Positions 45,441 to 54,361 of a stretch of 64,000 nt of DNA are shown here, piece by piece. Position 1 is the stretch's first letter; each line of letters begins with the position of its first letter. The translations under genes were made by a program, and so were the position numbers. This stretch comes from Candidatus Aquicultor sp. (GTDB lineage Bacteria; Actinomycetota; Aquicultoria; Aquicultorales; Aquicultoraceae), in the NCBI GenBank assembly GCA_036504445.1, contig DASXVE010000006.1, positions 1 to 64,000 of the forward strand, in the 5' to 3' direction. Below the pieces are notes generated by a model that was given only the letters and a program-made list of their open reading frames with translations, did no database searches and was not told the DNA's origin.

Positions 45441-46142
45441 GTGCCAGAATATAATTTTCGAGAAGCGGCAACAAAATGCTGGACGATAAGAGCGAATGCT
45501 GCAGAACGGCAAGCTGAAAAGGGAGTCGCAGATATGGGGCTTCGAGCAGAGGTTACATCTGGTAGACATATGGTTCCCTTGGAGAATCTTATCGCTCAAA
45601 TCTTTATTGACGCTGGTTTGCCTGAGTCAAGTTTATTTCTTAAGTCAAGGCTGGAACTACCCGGATATTTTAGAGCAGAGAAGCAGTGGGATATTGTAGC
45701 TGTGCATAAGGGTACTTTAGTGGCAGCAGTTGAGCTAAAATCCCAACTCGGATCATACGGAAAGAACTTGAATAATAGAGCCGAAGAGGCAATTGGCAAC
45801 GCCATGGATCTTGTTACAGCAGGTAAAGAAGACCTGCTAGGCCCAAGACCACCATGGCTTGGCTACGTCTTTGTCATGCAGGATGACGTAGAATCGTGCG
45901 CGCCGGTAGGGGTCAAGGAACCCCACTTCCCAGTCGACCGCGAGTTTAAAGATGCATCATGCCAGAAGCGGATTGCAATTATGTGCAGGCGTCTTCTTAT
46001 CCAACGTCTCTATAATGCTGCGTGGTTTGTCACTGGAAAACCAGAGGTAAGGACTGAGGATATCATGGAGCCTGATCTCGAGCTTATTTTTGCAAAGCTT
46101 ACCGCCGCAATTCGGGGTAGGGTTGGAGAAATACTCGCTTAA
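45441..46142 (+). CDS. PaeR7I/XhoI-like type II restriction endonuclease
   Basis: This 233-aa nuclease matches the XhoI/PaeR7I family: LELPGYFRAEKQWDIV, LVAAVELKSQLG (PD-(D/E)xK-type catalytic segment with Asp and Glu-x-Lys), and NNRAEEAIGNAMDL, an almost exact family signature. Family members cut CTCGAG. GTG 45441 follows AGGAGG. It is coupled to the methyltransferase upstream. CTCGAG sites are common in this window (for example 12031 and 15469), so they are presumably methylated rather than removed. Confidence 0.9.
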   Translation: MPEYNFREAATKCWTIRANAAERQAEKGVADMGLRAEVTSGRHMVPLENLIAQIFIDAGLPESSLFLKSRLELPGYFRAEKQWDIVAVHKGTLVAAVELKSQLGSYGKNLNNRAEEAIGNAMDLVTAGKEDLLGPRPPWLGYVFVMQDDVESCAPVGVKEPHFPVDREFKDASCQKRIAIMCRRLLIQRLYNAAWFVTGKPEVRTEDIMEPDLELIFAKLTAAIRGRVGEILA

Positions 46143-46499
46143 TAGCATGCAGGTTAGAGGGAAATGTAACGTTAGCAATCCTCTTCAGCGACTAACTGAA
46201 AGCCGTTCATTCTTAATATACTAATTAAGAAAACCAACGGATAGCATTTTCTGGTACTTAATGCCAATGCCAATTTCTATTTCAATGCTTGGATGGAGGT
46301 ACTTGGCAATTTCTCTTATCTTTATATGCACAAGCTCGCTCGGTAATATGGTGCCCACCGATTATATGATAAGTCTCGATTTCAAGGAAACTTAAGAAAC
46401 TAGAATTTCTCTAGTTCTAAATGAACCAGTTATTGGGTGAGGGTCAGTTTTTCATTTTTTCGGGTACAAACATCTATAAACCCGTAAGGCGGCGAGCTT
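46143..46499. other. Intergenic region between the restriction gene and DNA ligase
   Basis: About 357 bp, A/T-rich, with no gene seen. AACTAGA (46398-46404) and TCTAGTT (46410-46416) form a 7-bp hairpin. The stretch GAACCAGTTATTGGGTG near 46430 and the GGCGGCGAGC at 46488 precede the ligase start. It is probably the right border of the restriction island. Confidence 0.4.
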
Positions 46500-48308
46500 A
46501 TGCTATACCTTCTTTTAGCTCAGGCATTTCGAGACATAGAAGCTACAACGAAGAGAATTGCAATGACCGATTCTCTCGCAACACTGCTCCGCGAAACTCC
46601 GCCGCAAGACATTGCGAAGGTCGTCTATCTAATCCAGGGAAGACTGCATCCCAACTTCATGGGTATTGAGATCGGAATGGCCGAAAAGCTCGTTGTGCGC
46701 GCCGTAGCCAATGCAACCGGGTTATCGATAGATGATGTGCAAAACTACCTCAATGAAAGCGGCGATATCGGCTCAACAGCACAGATTGAGCTTGACAAGG
46801 CATTCCACGGAATCGAACAACCGGGGTTGGCGGCCCGGGTTGAACACGGGGAAGCACTGCAACCTCGCGGCCAAGCATTTACAGTTGCGGATGTATACGA
46901 AACGCTCAACGAAATTGCGACAATGTCGGGACCGGGAAGCACAGAGCGGAAAATCGTTGCGCTGAGCGTACTGCTTCGTAGGGCGACCCCACTCGAAGCG
47001 AAGTATATAGCGCGAACCGTAACCGGAAAACTGCGCCTTGGAATCGCCGATATGACGGTCCTCGATGCGCTGGCGCTGGTCTACGGCGGCGGCCCGGCAT
47101 CACGCCCTATAATCGAGCTCACGTACAATATCACATCGGACCTCGGGCTGGTGGCAGAGGCGCTTGAGCGTGGTGGTGTCGATGCACTGCGGGCATTTAC
47201 GGTTCAGGTTGGCATGCCTATTCGTCCGATGCTTGCCGAGCGACTTGGAACACCTGCCGATATCCTCGCCAGGATGGGGGGCGAATGCATTGCCGAATAC
47301 AAGTATGATGGTGAGCGCGTTCAGGTTCACAAGAACGGCGACACTGTGCTACTGTTCTCACGCCGTCTTGAGAATATAACGAGCCAGTATCCCGATATAG
47401 CCGAGATTATTCGCAGTACCATAACGGCTGACACCGCGATACTTGAAGGCGAAATTGTAGCCGTTGACCCCGAAACCGGTGAGAACCGTCCGTTTCAGGA
47501 GCTCATGCGCCGGCGCAGAAAACGTAATATTGCCGGGATGGCGCAAGAGCTTCCGGCGTCGATTTTCTTTTTCGACAGCCTCTTTGTCGATGGTCGTGAT
47601 CTTACCGGAATGCCGTTTTTGGAGCGTCGTCGTGAACTCGAGCGTATTATAATGCCGTCAGATCGTTCACGCATTGTTGAATCTACCGTGGTCCATAGCA
47701 TTGATGAACTTGAAGTTTTTTTCGAGGCAGCCATCGAAAAAGGTACTGAGGGCATTGTATGTAAAGCGATTGGCCCTGAATCAACGTACCGGGCGGGTTC
47801 ACGGGGCTACCTCTGGATTAAATACAAGCGTGAGTATAGAAGCGAGATGACGGATACCGTCGACCTGGTGGTTGTTGGTGCATTCTACGGTCGGGGCAAG
47901 CGCGCCGGCGTATATGGTTCGCTTCTGATGGCGGTGTATTTGCCGGAGACCGATACCTTTAGAACCGTCACACGTCTCGGGGCCGGTTTTACGGATAAAG
48001 ACCTCGCCGAACTGCCGCGCATGCTTGAGCCTCATAAAATATCTCACAAGAATCCGCGAGTTGACGCCAAAGAGCACTCCGATGTCTGGTTTGTACCGGA
48101 GGCTGTACTTGAGGTAATCGGCGCGGAGATAACGATAAGCCCGCTGCACACCGCAGGTTTAAACATTTTCCGGCCGGGTAGCGGACTGGCGATTCGCTTC
48201 CCGCGTTTTACCGGCAAATATCGATTCGATAAGGCTCCTGAAGACGCGACGACCGAACAGGAGGTCATCGAGATGTATCAATCACGCATAAAGAAGATAG
48301 CATCTTAA
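46500..48308 (+). CDS. lig: ATP-dependent DNA ligase, archaeal type
   Basis: This 602-aa ligase joins DNA nicks using ATP. It has an N-terminal DNA-binding domain (IEATTKRIAMTDSLATLLRE), the adenylation motif I EYKYDGERVQVHK with the catalytic Lys, a motif ILEGEIVAVD, FFFDSLFVDG and IVCKAIGPESTYRAG, and a C-terminal OB fold with SPLHTAG. It resembles archaeal LigI-type enzymes more than the short bacterial LigB/C/D types. Most bacteria use the NAD ligase LigA, so this is likely a second, horizontally acquired ligase. It lies directly after the restriction island. Confidence 0.93.
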   Translation: MLYLLLAQAFRDIEATTKRIAMTDSLATLLRETPPQDIAKVVYLIQGRLHPNFMGIEIGMAEKLVVRAVANATGLSIDDVQNYLNESGDIGSTAQIELDKAFHGIEQPGLAARVEHGEALQPRGQAFTVADVYETLNEIATMSGPGSTERKIVALSVLLRRATPLEAKYIARTVTGKLRLGIADMTVLDALALVYGGGPASRPIIELTYNITSDLGLVAEALERGGVDALRAFTVQVGMPIRPMLAERLGTPADILARMGGECIAEYKYDGERVQVHKNGDTVLLFSRRLENITSQYPDIAEIIRSTITADTAILEGEIVAVDPETGENRPFQELMRRRRKRNIAGMAQELPASIFFFDSLFVDGRDLTGMPFLERRRELERIIMPSDRSRIVESTVVHSIDELEVFFEAAIEKGTEGIVCKAIGPESTYRAGSRGYLWIKYKREYRSEMTDTVDLVVVGAFYGRGKRAGVYGSLLMAVYLPETDTFRTVTRLGAGFTDKDLAELPRMLEPHKISHKNPRVDAKEHSDVWFVPEAVLEVIGAEITISPLHTAGLNIFRPGSGLAIRFPRFTGKYRFDKAPEDATTEQEVIEMYQSRIKKIAS

Positions 48309-48312
48309 TACC

Positions 48313-49860
48313 CTAATCGCTGTCTTCCTCAGGCAGATTTGCTAAGGCCGGTCCGTGGATGACTTCACCTTTAGCTGTAAAGCGTGAACCGTGACACGTA
48401 CAATCCCAGGTCAATTCAGCGTTGTTCCAGCTTAGCGGGCAGCCCAAATGCGTACAGTTTGGTGAGAGCTTGTAAACAGTGCCGTCTTCATCTTTGTGGA
48501 CGGCGACCTTTTTATGATCCACCAGAACGACCTCACCCTCACCTTTGTCGAGATCCTCGGGGTTTTTATGTTCGGGCTGCGAGATCACGCGCTTCGCATA
48601 TTGTTCAACGATATTGAGGCCTTCGCTGGCAAACCGTTTACCGAACGAGGAAAGCTCGTGCCGCGACGGGTTAAAGAATCCCTTCCAGGGATTATCACGC
48701 CCGAGGACCTCATCGGCGAGCAATATAGCCGAGGCGGTACTATTTGCCATGCCCCAACCGTCAAACCCTGTTGCAAGGTACACGTGATCCGTGTGCGGGG
48801 ATTTACCTATGTACGGTGCCGTATCGGCGGTGCGGTAATCCTCTGTCGACCAGTAGTAATCAATTGATTTTACGTCAAAACGTTCTTTGGCCTCATGTTC
48901 GATGTCGCGATAGTGTTTGAGTATATCTTTGCCCTGACCGGTTTTATGACTACCGCCGCCAATGATTAAGATTGTTCCTTTATCGGTCGGCTGATTACGC
49001 AGAGAGAAGTGCTCGCCGTCCTCTGTGTAATACATTCCTTCGGGTACATCGCCCCTTACGTAAACGCCCAGCGCATAAGCATAGTAAGGGTAAAGCCTCG
49101 CGAAAAACTGCCCCTTATCATAGAAGGGGAACGCGGTTGCCAAAACGACGTTCTTGCCCTTAATGGTGCCTTTGTTGGTAATTACCTCACACGGTTCGCC
49201 CTCAGCGATGTTCAGCGCTCTTGTGTTTTCAAAAATATAGCTGCCATCACCTGGTATTTCATTAGCTAGTGCAAGCAGATATTTTCTTGGATGAAATTGT
49301 CCTTGATTATGCAGTACCACCGCCGCCTTGATCGGAAACGGCAGGGGGGCTTCTTCTACATAGGAGACAGGCAGCCCGACCATTTGCGCGGCTTTTGCTT
49401 CGGCTTTTATCGCAGAAACATTATTCGCCTGCTCGGTATATGTATATGCGGGTGCGCGCTTGAAATCGCAATCGATGTGTTTGTGCTCGACAGTGTCGGC
49501 TATATGATCGATTCCTACCTGGTTAGCCTCTGCGTACGTACGGGCATCGTCAGCGGAAAAATACCGCAGCATCCGATGGTAATGCAATCCCTGTAGCGAG
49601 GTAATCTTTGCCGTGGTATGCCCTGTTACTCCCTTAAGGATTTGCCGCATTTCGATGACCGCAACAGTTTGACCGGCCTCTTTTAGCATACTCGCTACCG
49701 AGATACCGACGATACCACCGCCTAAAACGACCGAATCCACCTCAATACCTTGCTTAAGGCTCGGAAAATCGGTATCAGGAGTCGTTGCAATCCATAATGA
49801 TCGTGATTTACCTGGTATTATAGCTTCATTACCAGTAGAACCAGCACCTCTATTATCCAC
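48313..49860 (-). CDS. FAD-dependent oxidoreductase fused to Rieske domain
   Basis: A DAO-type flavoprotein domain (VDSVVLGGGIVGISVA near 42; then GHTTAKITSLQG) spans about 40-420. A C-terminal Rieske [2Fe-2S] domain has CTHLGC (Cys469, His471) and CTCHGSRF (Cys487, His490). This domain order is known in a family of uncharacterised bacterial proteins, where the Rieske domain may pass electrons to or from the flavin. The gene stands alone, back-to-back with the ligase (stop 4 bp from the ligase stop) and divergent from 50020. Confidence 0.9.
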   Translation of the reverse strand: MDNRGAGSTGNEAIIPGKSRSLWIATTPDTDFPSLKQGIEVDSVVLGGGIVGISVASMLKEAGQTVAVIEMRQILKGVTGHTTAKITSLQGLHYHRMLRYFSADDARTYAEANQVGIDHIADTVEHKHIDCDFKRAPAYTYTEQANNVSAIKAEAKAAQMVGLPVSYVEEAPLPFPIKAAVVLHNQGQFHPRKYLLALANEIPGDGSYIFENTRALNIAEGEPCEVITNKGTIKGKNVVLATAFPFYDKGQFFARLYPYYAYALGVYVRGDVPEGMYYTEDGEHFSLRNQPTDKGTILIIGGGSHKTGQGKDILKHYRDIEHEAKERFDVKSIDYYWSTEDYRTADTAPYIGKSPHTDHVYLATGFDGWGMANSTASAILLADEVLGRDNPWKGFFNPSRHELSSFGKRFASEGLNIVEQYAKRVISQPEHKNPEDLDKGEGEVVLVDHKKVAVHKDEDGTVYKLSPNCTHLGCPLSWNNAELTWDCTCHGSRFTAKGEVIHGPALANLPEEDSD

Positions 49861-49958
49861 TTTACATCCCCCACAATCTTTTAATCTACTAGCTTACTAT
49901 ATTTCTCAATGAGCTGCGGTGGAAACTTACGTGGATTTACCGCCAAAACCATCGCTTA

Positions 49959-49987
49959 TTGGATGAATTTTCTATAGAATATATAGT
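49959..49987 (+). promoter_or_regulatory. Promoter for the gene at 50020
   Basis: TTGGAT (49959-49964), a 17-bp spacer and TATAGT (49982-49987), with the start codon about 33 bp downstream. Confidence 0.7.
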
Positions 49988-50019
49988 ATGGTGTACTTTC
50001 ACTACCAAGGTGAAGATGA

Positions 50020-51360
50020 ATGATAGTAAAGAACAAGCTGCTCGGCTTCTTGTTAGTGACTACTATATTTGTTTTAGTACTACCGGCTGTAGCGTATGCT
50101 AATAGTGCAAATCTGGTAGGCACGGGCAAGAGTACTCATACTGAAAACTCACAAGATATCGCTGTCGAGAAACTGGTAACCCAGATTTGGCTGCATAAGG
50201 GATATGCAGAGGTAGAAGAGGTCTACCAGTTCTATAACACCGGTCAATCCCAAGACGTTACCATGGGTATCCCCGAACTTATCAACTCAAAGGCCTCGCT
50301 CAAGTACGGTATATACAACTTCCATGCCTATGTCGATGGAAAACCGATGGATTCGCAGATGGTAAAGACGAGCGATCAAACCATTGGCACAAATTACGGC
50401 AGTTTCAACTGGCATGTAAATAGCTTCTATATAAACGAGAGGCAACGCAGAATTGTCGTTCATAGGTATTGGGTACGAATCATCCCGTGGGAGAATAAGC
50501 TTACACTGCCGCTTGACCCTGCGTCGACGTGGAAAGGTAATATTGGTGAAGCATACATCGCAGTCTATCTAATGGGCGGCCTTACCGAACGCGATCTTGT
50601 ATATCCGGAGGGTTACGGTAATTACACAGGTAAATACTCGATCATGCCAACCGGATTTAGTACAAGCCCGAGCCAGATAACCTGGATGTTCAGCAACTAT
50701 AAACCTGCACGAAACTTGCAGATAGAAATTTTCCCGGACCCGGACTACATTCCCATCGAAGAAGCGCACGCTTCTGGAGCGCACTCCGAAGGTGACGTGG
50801 TTTACGCACTTAAAAATGTTCTCGATGCGGACCCGGCCACAGTCTGGGGCGAAGGCGGTCCGGGGCCCGGCGAATGGATTACACTAAAATTCCCCAAAAA
50901 GCAGTGGGTTCGTGAATTTCGAATTATCCCTGGATATGCCTCGCTCGAAGGCATGTTTCGGTATTACAATCGCCCGAAGAATATCACACTCGTGTTTCCA
51001 AAAGGGATAACGCAGCACTACCGCCTTAAGGATGAGCTTGAAATGCAGTACTTGCCGGTTCAGCCGGTGCAAACCGATAAAGTAATGATGCGAATTGACA
51101 GCGTCTATAAGGGGATTTATCCCGATGTGACATATGTTAGCGAAATCGAGGTCGGCCAGATCGGTACCAAGTCGAAAGTCGACCCGACATCATGGAAAAT
51201 CGGTCTCGATCAGCTTGAAGAAATGAAATTACGCCCACGCTATTCCATAACGGAACTCATAACTGTGGCAGTGACCGCTTTTGTATTTATCTTCATTCTA
51301 TGGCAAGTAATTGTTGCATATCGGCTTCGCAAGCAACGTGCGGAAAAAGAATCGGGGTAA
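50020..51360 (+). CDS. Secreted, membrane-anchored protein with glycan-binding-like domain
   Basis: The N-terminus is a signal peptide (LGFLLVTTIFVLVLPAVAYANS). Residues about 30-245 form an unknown beta-rich domain (EVEEVYQFYNTGQSQDVTMG), as in DUF4424-type proteins. Residues about 255-390 resemble a discoidin/NADase-type glycan-binding domain (LDADPATVWGEGGPGPGEWITLKF; NRPKNITLVF). One membrane helix (about 410-433) follows, with a short basic tail. It probably displays the outer domains on the cell surface. The nitroreductase gene follows 7 bp later. Confidence 0.75.
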   Translation: MIVKNKLLGFLLVTTIFVLVLPAVAYANSANLVGTGKSTHTENSQDIAVEKLVTQIWLHKGYAEVEEVYQFYNTGQSQDVTMGIPELINSKASLKYGIYNFHAYVDGKPMDSQMVKTSDQTIGTNYGSFNWHVNSFYINERQRRIVVHRYWVRIIPWENKLTLPLDPASTWKGNIGEAYIAVYLMGGLTERDLVYPEGYGNYTGKYSIMPTGFSTSPSQITWMFSNYKPARNLQIEIFPDPDYIPIEEAHASGAHSEGDVVYALKNVLDADPATVWGEGGPGPGEWITLKFPKKQWVREFRIIPGYASLEGMFRYYNRPKNITLVFPKGITQHYRLKDELEMQYLPVQPVQTDKVMMRIDSVYKGIYPDVTYVSEIEVGQIGTKSKVDPTSWKIGLDQLEEMKLRPRYSITELITVAVTAFVFIFILWQVIVAYRLRKQRAEKESG

Positions 51361-51367
51361 GGTTTTT

Positions 51368-51877
51368 GTGGACGCAATAGACGCAATTCTTTCCAGACGG
51401 AGCATACGGCGCTATACCGGTGAATCGGTGCCGAGTGAAACCATGGAATTACTGCTCAGAGCAGCGGTGAGCGCGCCTTCGGCAGGCAATCGGCAGCCGT
51501 GGCGCTTTATCGTTATAGACGATAAAGATATATTGCGGAAAATCCCGACCGTTCATCCTTATTCAAGCATGGTGCCGCAAGCGGCGGCGGCTATCCTCAT
51601 TTGCGCGGATCTTGCGCTTGAAAAGCATCCGGGCTACTGGGTGCAAGACTGTGCGGCGGCAACACAGAATATACTGGTTGCAGCCCGATCTTTGGGCTTG
51701 GGCTCGGTCTGGCTTGGTGTCTACCCGCGAGATGATCGGGTATCGGGCCTCAAGCGGCTTCTCGGCCTCCCTGAAAACATCATGCCCCTGTCACTTGTTC
51801 CCGTAGGGATTCCGGCTGAAGAAAAGCCGCCGTCGGACCGCTATAATCCCGAGCGAATACACCGGAACCGCTGGTAA
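51368..51877 (+). CDS. Nitroreductase family protein
   Basis: This 169-aa FMN-dependent nitroreductase-fold protein has AILSRRSIRRYTGE near the N-terminus, SAPSAGNRQPWRFIV (flavin-binding) and LGSVWLGVYP. GTG 51368, with a weak AAGG site upstream, gives the standard start; a longer frame from 51311 overlaps the gene before. Members reduce quinones, nitro compounds or flavins using NAD(P)H. The natural substrate is unknown. Confidence 0.9.
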   Translation: MDAIDAILSRRSIRRYTGESVPSETMELLLRAAVSAPSAGNRQPWRFIVIDDKDILRKIPTVHPYSSMVPQAAAAILICADLALEKHPGYWVQDCAAATQNILVAARSLGLGSVWLGVYPRDDRVSGLKRLLGLPENIMPLSLVPVGIPAEEKPPSDRYNPERIHRNRW

Positions 51878-52081
51878 TTTATGCGGCTTGAGCCCTCCCC
51901 TCAACCTGGCTCCTAAAACAGTTAAGGTCTTCCTCCGGAGCTGTTATTGTAATAGTTCTGCTGTAGTGCAGTTGCGCTTTGTGTGCTACCGTATTTATTA
52001 CGATGACTTATCTGTTTGCAATAATTTTAAGTATGGTTGGGAATATTACGGAGTAAAGATTATTAACTGGTGGTGTTATGA

Positions 52082-52582
52082 ATGACAGAATTTGGAGAAG
52101 TTGCGGATAAGATCATTAAGCAGCTCGGCGCTACAAACGTGGAAATGATATTCGGCGAGTCGAGGCAAATCGGCGACAAAGTTGTTATCCCCGTCGGCAA
52201 GATACAATACGGCTGGGGTGGCGGCGGCGGTCGTGGTGCCGCTTGCGGCAAGAAAGGCGAAGAAGCTACCGGACAACAGCCGGAAGGTGAAGGCCAGGGC
52301 ATGGGCATGGGCGTTGTGGTTAAACCGTTAGGCTACATAACAGTTACGTCCGATCGCGTAACCTATGAACCGATCATAGATTTTAGCCCGGTACTTATGA
52401 TCATGGCGCCGCTTCTCGGGCTCGCGTTACTTAAGTTTTTTGGATCGATGAAACACATGGCAAAGGGTGGATGTCGCTGCGGCAAGTGCATCTCAATGTG
52501 GAATAAGGGCTTTCCCATGGCCAAGTTCATGCACCATAAAGGTCATTCTCATCGCGCAAAAGGCTGGCATGAGCATAAGTAA
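52082..52582 (+). CDS. GerW/YtfJ-family protein
   Basis: The N-terminal half (VADKIIKQLGATNVEMIFGESRQIGDKVVIPVGKI and a Gly-rich stretch) is the GerW family signature, known from spore-germination proteins of Bacillus and also found in non-sporulating Actinobacteria. The C-terminus has one membrane helix (about 102-120) and a Cys/His-rich tail (KGGCRCGKCISMW, then HHKGHSHRAKGWHEH) that could bind metal. The tail is unusual for the family. Confidence 0.88.
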   Translation: MTEFGEVADKIIKQLGATNVEMIFGESRQIGDKVVIPVGKIQYGWGGGGGRGAACGKKGEEATGQQPEGEGQGMGMGVVVKPLGYITVTSDRVTYEPIIDFSPVLMIMAPLLGLALLKFFGSMKHMAKGGCRCGKCISMWNKGFPMAKFMHHKGHSHRAKGWHEHK

Positions 52583-52617
52583 ACAAGAGCGAATGTTTGC
52601 AATCGAGGGGAATTTCA

Positions 52618-53166
52618 GTGTCTCTAGAGGGTAAACGCGTTGCTTTCATAGTAGCACATGAATTCGACGAGAAGGAGTTCGCACAGCCTTATGAGCGCCT
52701 CGTAAGAGAAGGCGCTCATGCTGTAGTTATCGGGGTTGAGGCCGAGCAGCGGCTCATTAGCCATCACCGGCAAGAAGAGGTCATCACCGACATCGGTATA
52801 GATGATGCCTCAGCCGACAATTTTGACGCGGTCGTAATCCCGGGGGGTTATTCACCCGATAAGCTCCGCTTAAGCAAGGGTATGGTCGATTTTGTGCGCG
52901 ATATGTACGATCAGGGCAAGCTTATAGCTGCCATCTGTCATGCACCGGCGCTTCTCATTTCCGCCGATATTGTGCGCGGAAAAACGATGACCTCGTGGCC
53001 GTCAATCGCTATCGATCTTGCAAATGCGGGGGCTAACGTGATCGATGCGGAAGTTGTCATTGACGGCAACATAGTAACGTCGAGAAATGTCTCAGACCTT
53101 CCAGCGTTTATGCAGACCGTTGTAAATATCCTGGCCGGTAAAGCGCGAATGATTGCGGCAAGCTAG
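52618..53166 (+). CDS. DJ-1/PfpI/YhbO-type class I glutamine amidotransferase-like protein
   Basis: This 182-aa protein of the DJ-1 superfamily has VAFIVAHEFDEKEFAQPYE at the N-terminus, the nucleophile elbow AAICHAPALLI with Cys, and a Glu in the EKEF region. It resembles YhbO/PfpI deglycase- or protease-like stress proteins. I chose GTG 52618, which follows GAGGGG; an earlier ATG at 52597 has no site. Confidence 0.9.
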   Translation: MSLEGKRVAFIVAHEFDEKEFAQPYERLVREGAHAVVIGVEAEQRLISHHRQEEVITDIGIDDASADNFDAVVIPGGYSPDKLRLSKGMVDFVRDMYDQGKLIAAICHAPALLISADIVRGKTMTSWPSIAIDLANAGANVIDAEVVIDGNIVTSRNVSDLPAFMQTVVNILAGKARMIAAS

Positions 53167-53236
53167 CAAAGCGATATTTTTATTGTGCCGGGTTTCTCGA
53201 GTAGGGCACAACTAAACATGACCGGCGTTATCAAGT

Positions 53237-53614
53237 TTACTGTTTTGGATTTTGCGGTTGCCGTGGGCTTTGTTGCGACTCTCGTATATATCTAACTACC
53301 AAACTCGTTATGACCGGCATTACAATCGGTTGTATCCAGCTAGCGACCGAGCTACCTGAGCGCTGGTGCGTTTGTTGATTATTTCTATTGCCACCGCCGC
53401 CAAACAGGCGGCCTACGGCTCGAAACAACACACCCGAACCGAGCACAAACCCCACAGTTAACGCGCCCAGCGCGATTTCCAGGGGATAGGCATCGATTGT
53501 ATGACGCCAGTCCGTCACACGCTCGAACCGCTCTTCAAGCTGCTCGGCGGCCTCTGTTATGCGCTCACGCGTTTCTTCTATTTCTCTTCTGGTCTCGTCG
53601 GGTGTTTCAGCCAT
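53237..53614 (-). CDS. DUF3618-like membrane protein
   Basis: A 125-aa protein with an N-terminal amphipathic helix rich in Glu and Arg (ETPDETRREIEETRERITEA), a membrane helix (about 48-70) and a Gly/Asn/Gln-rich tail. It resembles the actinobacterial DUF3618 family. ATG at 53614 has a perfect AAGGAGG upstream, inside the end of the holin-like gene, so the two genes overlap by 37 bp. Last gene of a three-gene operon. Confidence 0.8.
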   Translation of the reverse strand: MAETPDETRREIEETRERITEAAEQLEERFERVTDWRHTIDAYPLEIALGALTVGFVLGSGVLFRAVGRLFGGGGNRNNQQTHQRSGSSVASWIQPIVMPVITSLVVRYIRESQQSPRQPQNPKQ

Positions 53615-54003
53615 TCAGCATCCTCCTTTAATGTTTCAACGGTTTGCGGAGCTGTCTGTATGCTCCTGAATCTATTAATTCCCATGTAGATTACAATAGC
53701 TCCAACCGCCAGGAACGCCAGTCCGACCAATGCCGCCGAGATCCAGGGCGTGATAAGCGCGGATAAAAGCACGATTAGAGCGAATCCTAAATAGCCGATC
53801 GCAAAAATAAGGAAGAATGCTCCCGCAGCGACTAACGCCACCGCGACCCCGGTCCGTTGAACCGTGTTGGATAGCTCCTCACGTAGTAATTGGAATTCTT
53901 CCTGGATAAGCCTGCTTGTATCCTGAACTATTTGCCTTATTAACTCAGCAGCCGATTTGCTTTCCGGTCGTTCATCGGGCGGTCTTGGTGCAGCCTGTGC
54001 CAT
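53578..54003 (-). CDS. Phage-holin-family (PF07332-like) membrane protein
   Basis: A 141-aa protein with an N-terminal amphipathic helix (AAELIRQIVQDTSRLIQEEFQLL) and two long membrane helices (about 52-100), ending in a cytoplasmic tail. This is the putative actinobacterial holin-X family, usually chromosomal and envelope-related, not a phage gene. ATG 54003 follows GGGAGGC. It shares an operon with the DUF3618-like protein and the small protein upstream. Confidence 0.82.
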   Translation of the reverse strand: MAQAAPRPPDERPESKSAAELIRQIVQDTSRLIQEEFQLLREELSNTVQRTGVAVALVAAGAFFLIFAIGYLGFALIVLLSALITPWISAALVGLAFLAVGAIVIYMGINRFRSIQTAPQTVETLKEDAEWLKHPTRPEEK

Positions 54004-54005
54004 GA

Positions 54006-54206
54006 TTAACGCCTCCCAAACAATATACCAAGCAGTAGTCCCGCAGCAAGCGCTCCTAAAATTGCGGGTACCGGGTTCTCACGAATAAAGGCCTCAGCTC
54101 TAGCAAGCTGCTCATCGAGCATATCTTCTATCTGTTGCATCTGCCGCGCTCTATCGTTTGAAGCGGTCTTGGGGACAAGCCTCGCCTCGCTGCCGGTTAC
54201 TCTCAT
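54006..54206 (-). CDS. Small DUF883/YqjD-like membrane protein
   Basis: A 66-aa protein with a helical soluble part (ASNDRARQMQQIEDMLDEQL) and a C-terminal membrane helix ending in GILFGRR, the GRR ending typical of YqjD/ElaB-like proteins. I chose ATG 54206, since AGGAGG precedes it. First gene of the three-gene operon. Confidence 0.75.
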   Translation of the reverse strand: MRVTGSEARLVPKTASNDRARQMQQIEDMLDEQLARAEAFIRENPVPAILGALAAGLLLGILFGRR

Positions 54207-54361
54207 AACTCCTCCTATAGTTGTGTTTTTATTTTTTATTCCCGCACCGAGAAATGACAAACTCTGTATAATACGGGGTACAAACCCGACTAGTACCGGA
54301 TATTCGTCCTATCGCATATTATAGCGCTTGTTGACCGGCCATATTCTAGAGAGGCGATACA

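Noticed and set aside
53578-54206. Prophage suggested by a holin-family protein
   Set aside because: The protein belongs to a chromosomal holin-X-like family often encoded with DUF3618-type proteins, and no other phage gene (integrase, capsid, portal) is nearby.
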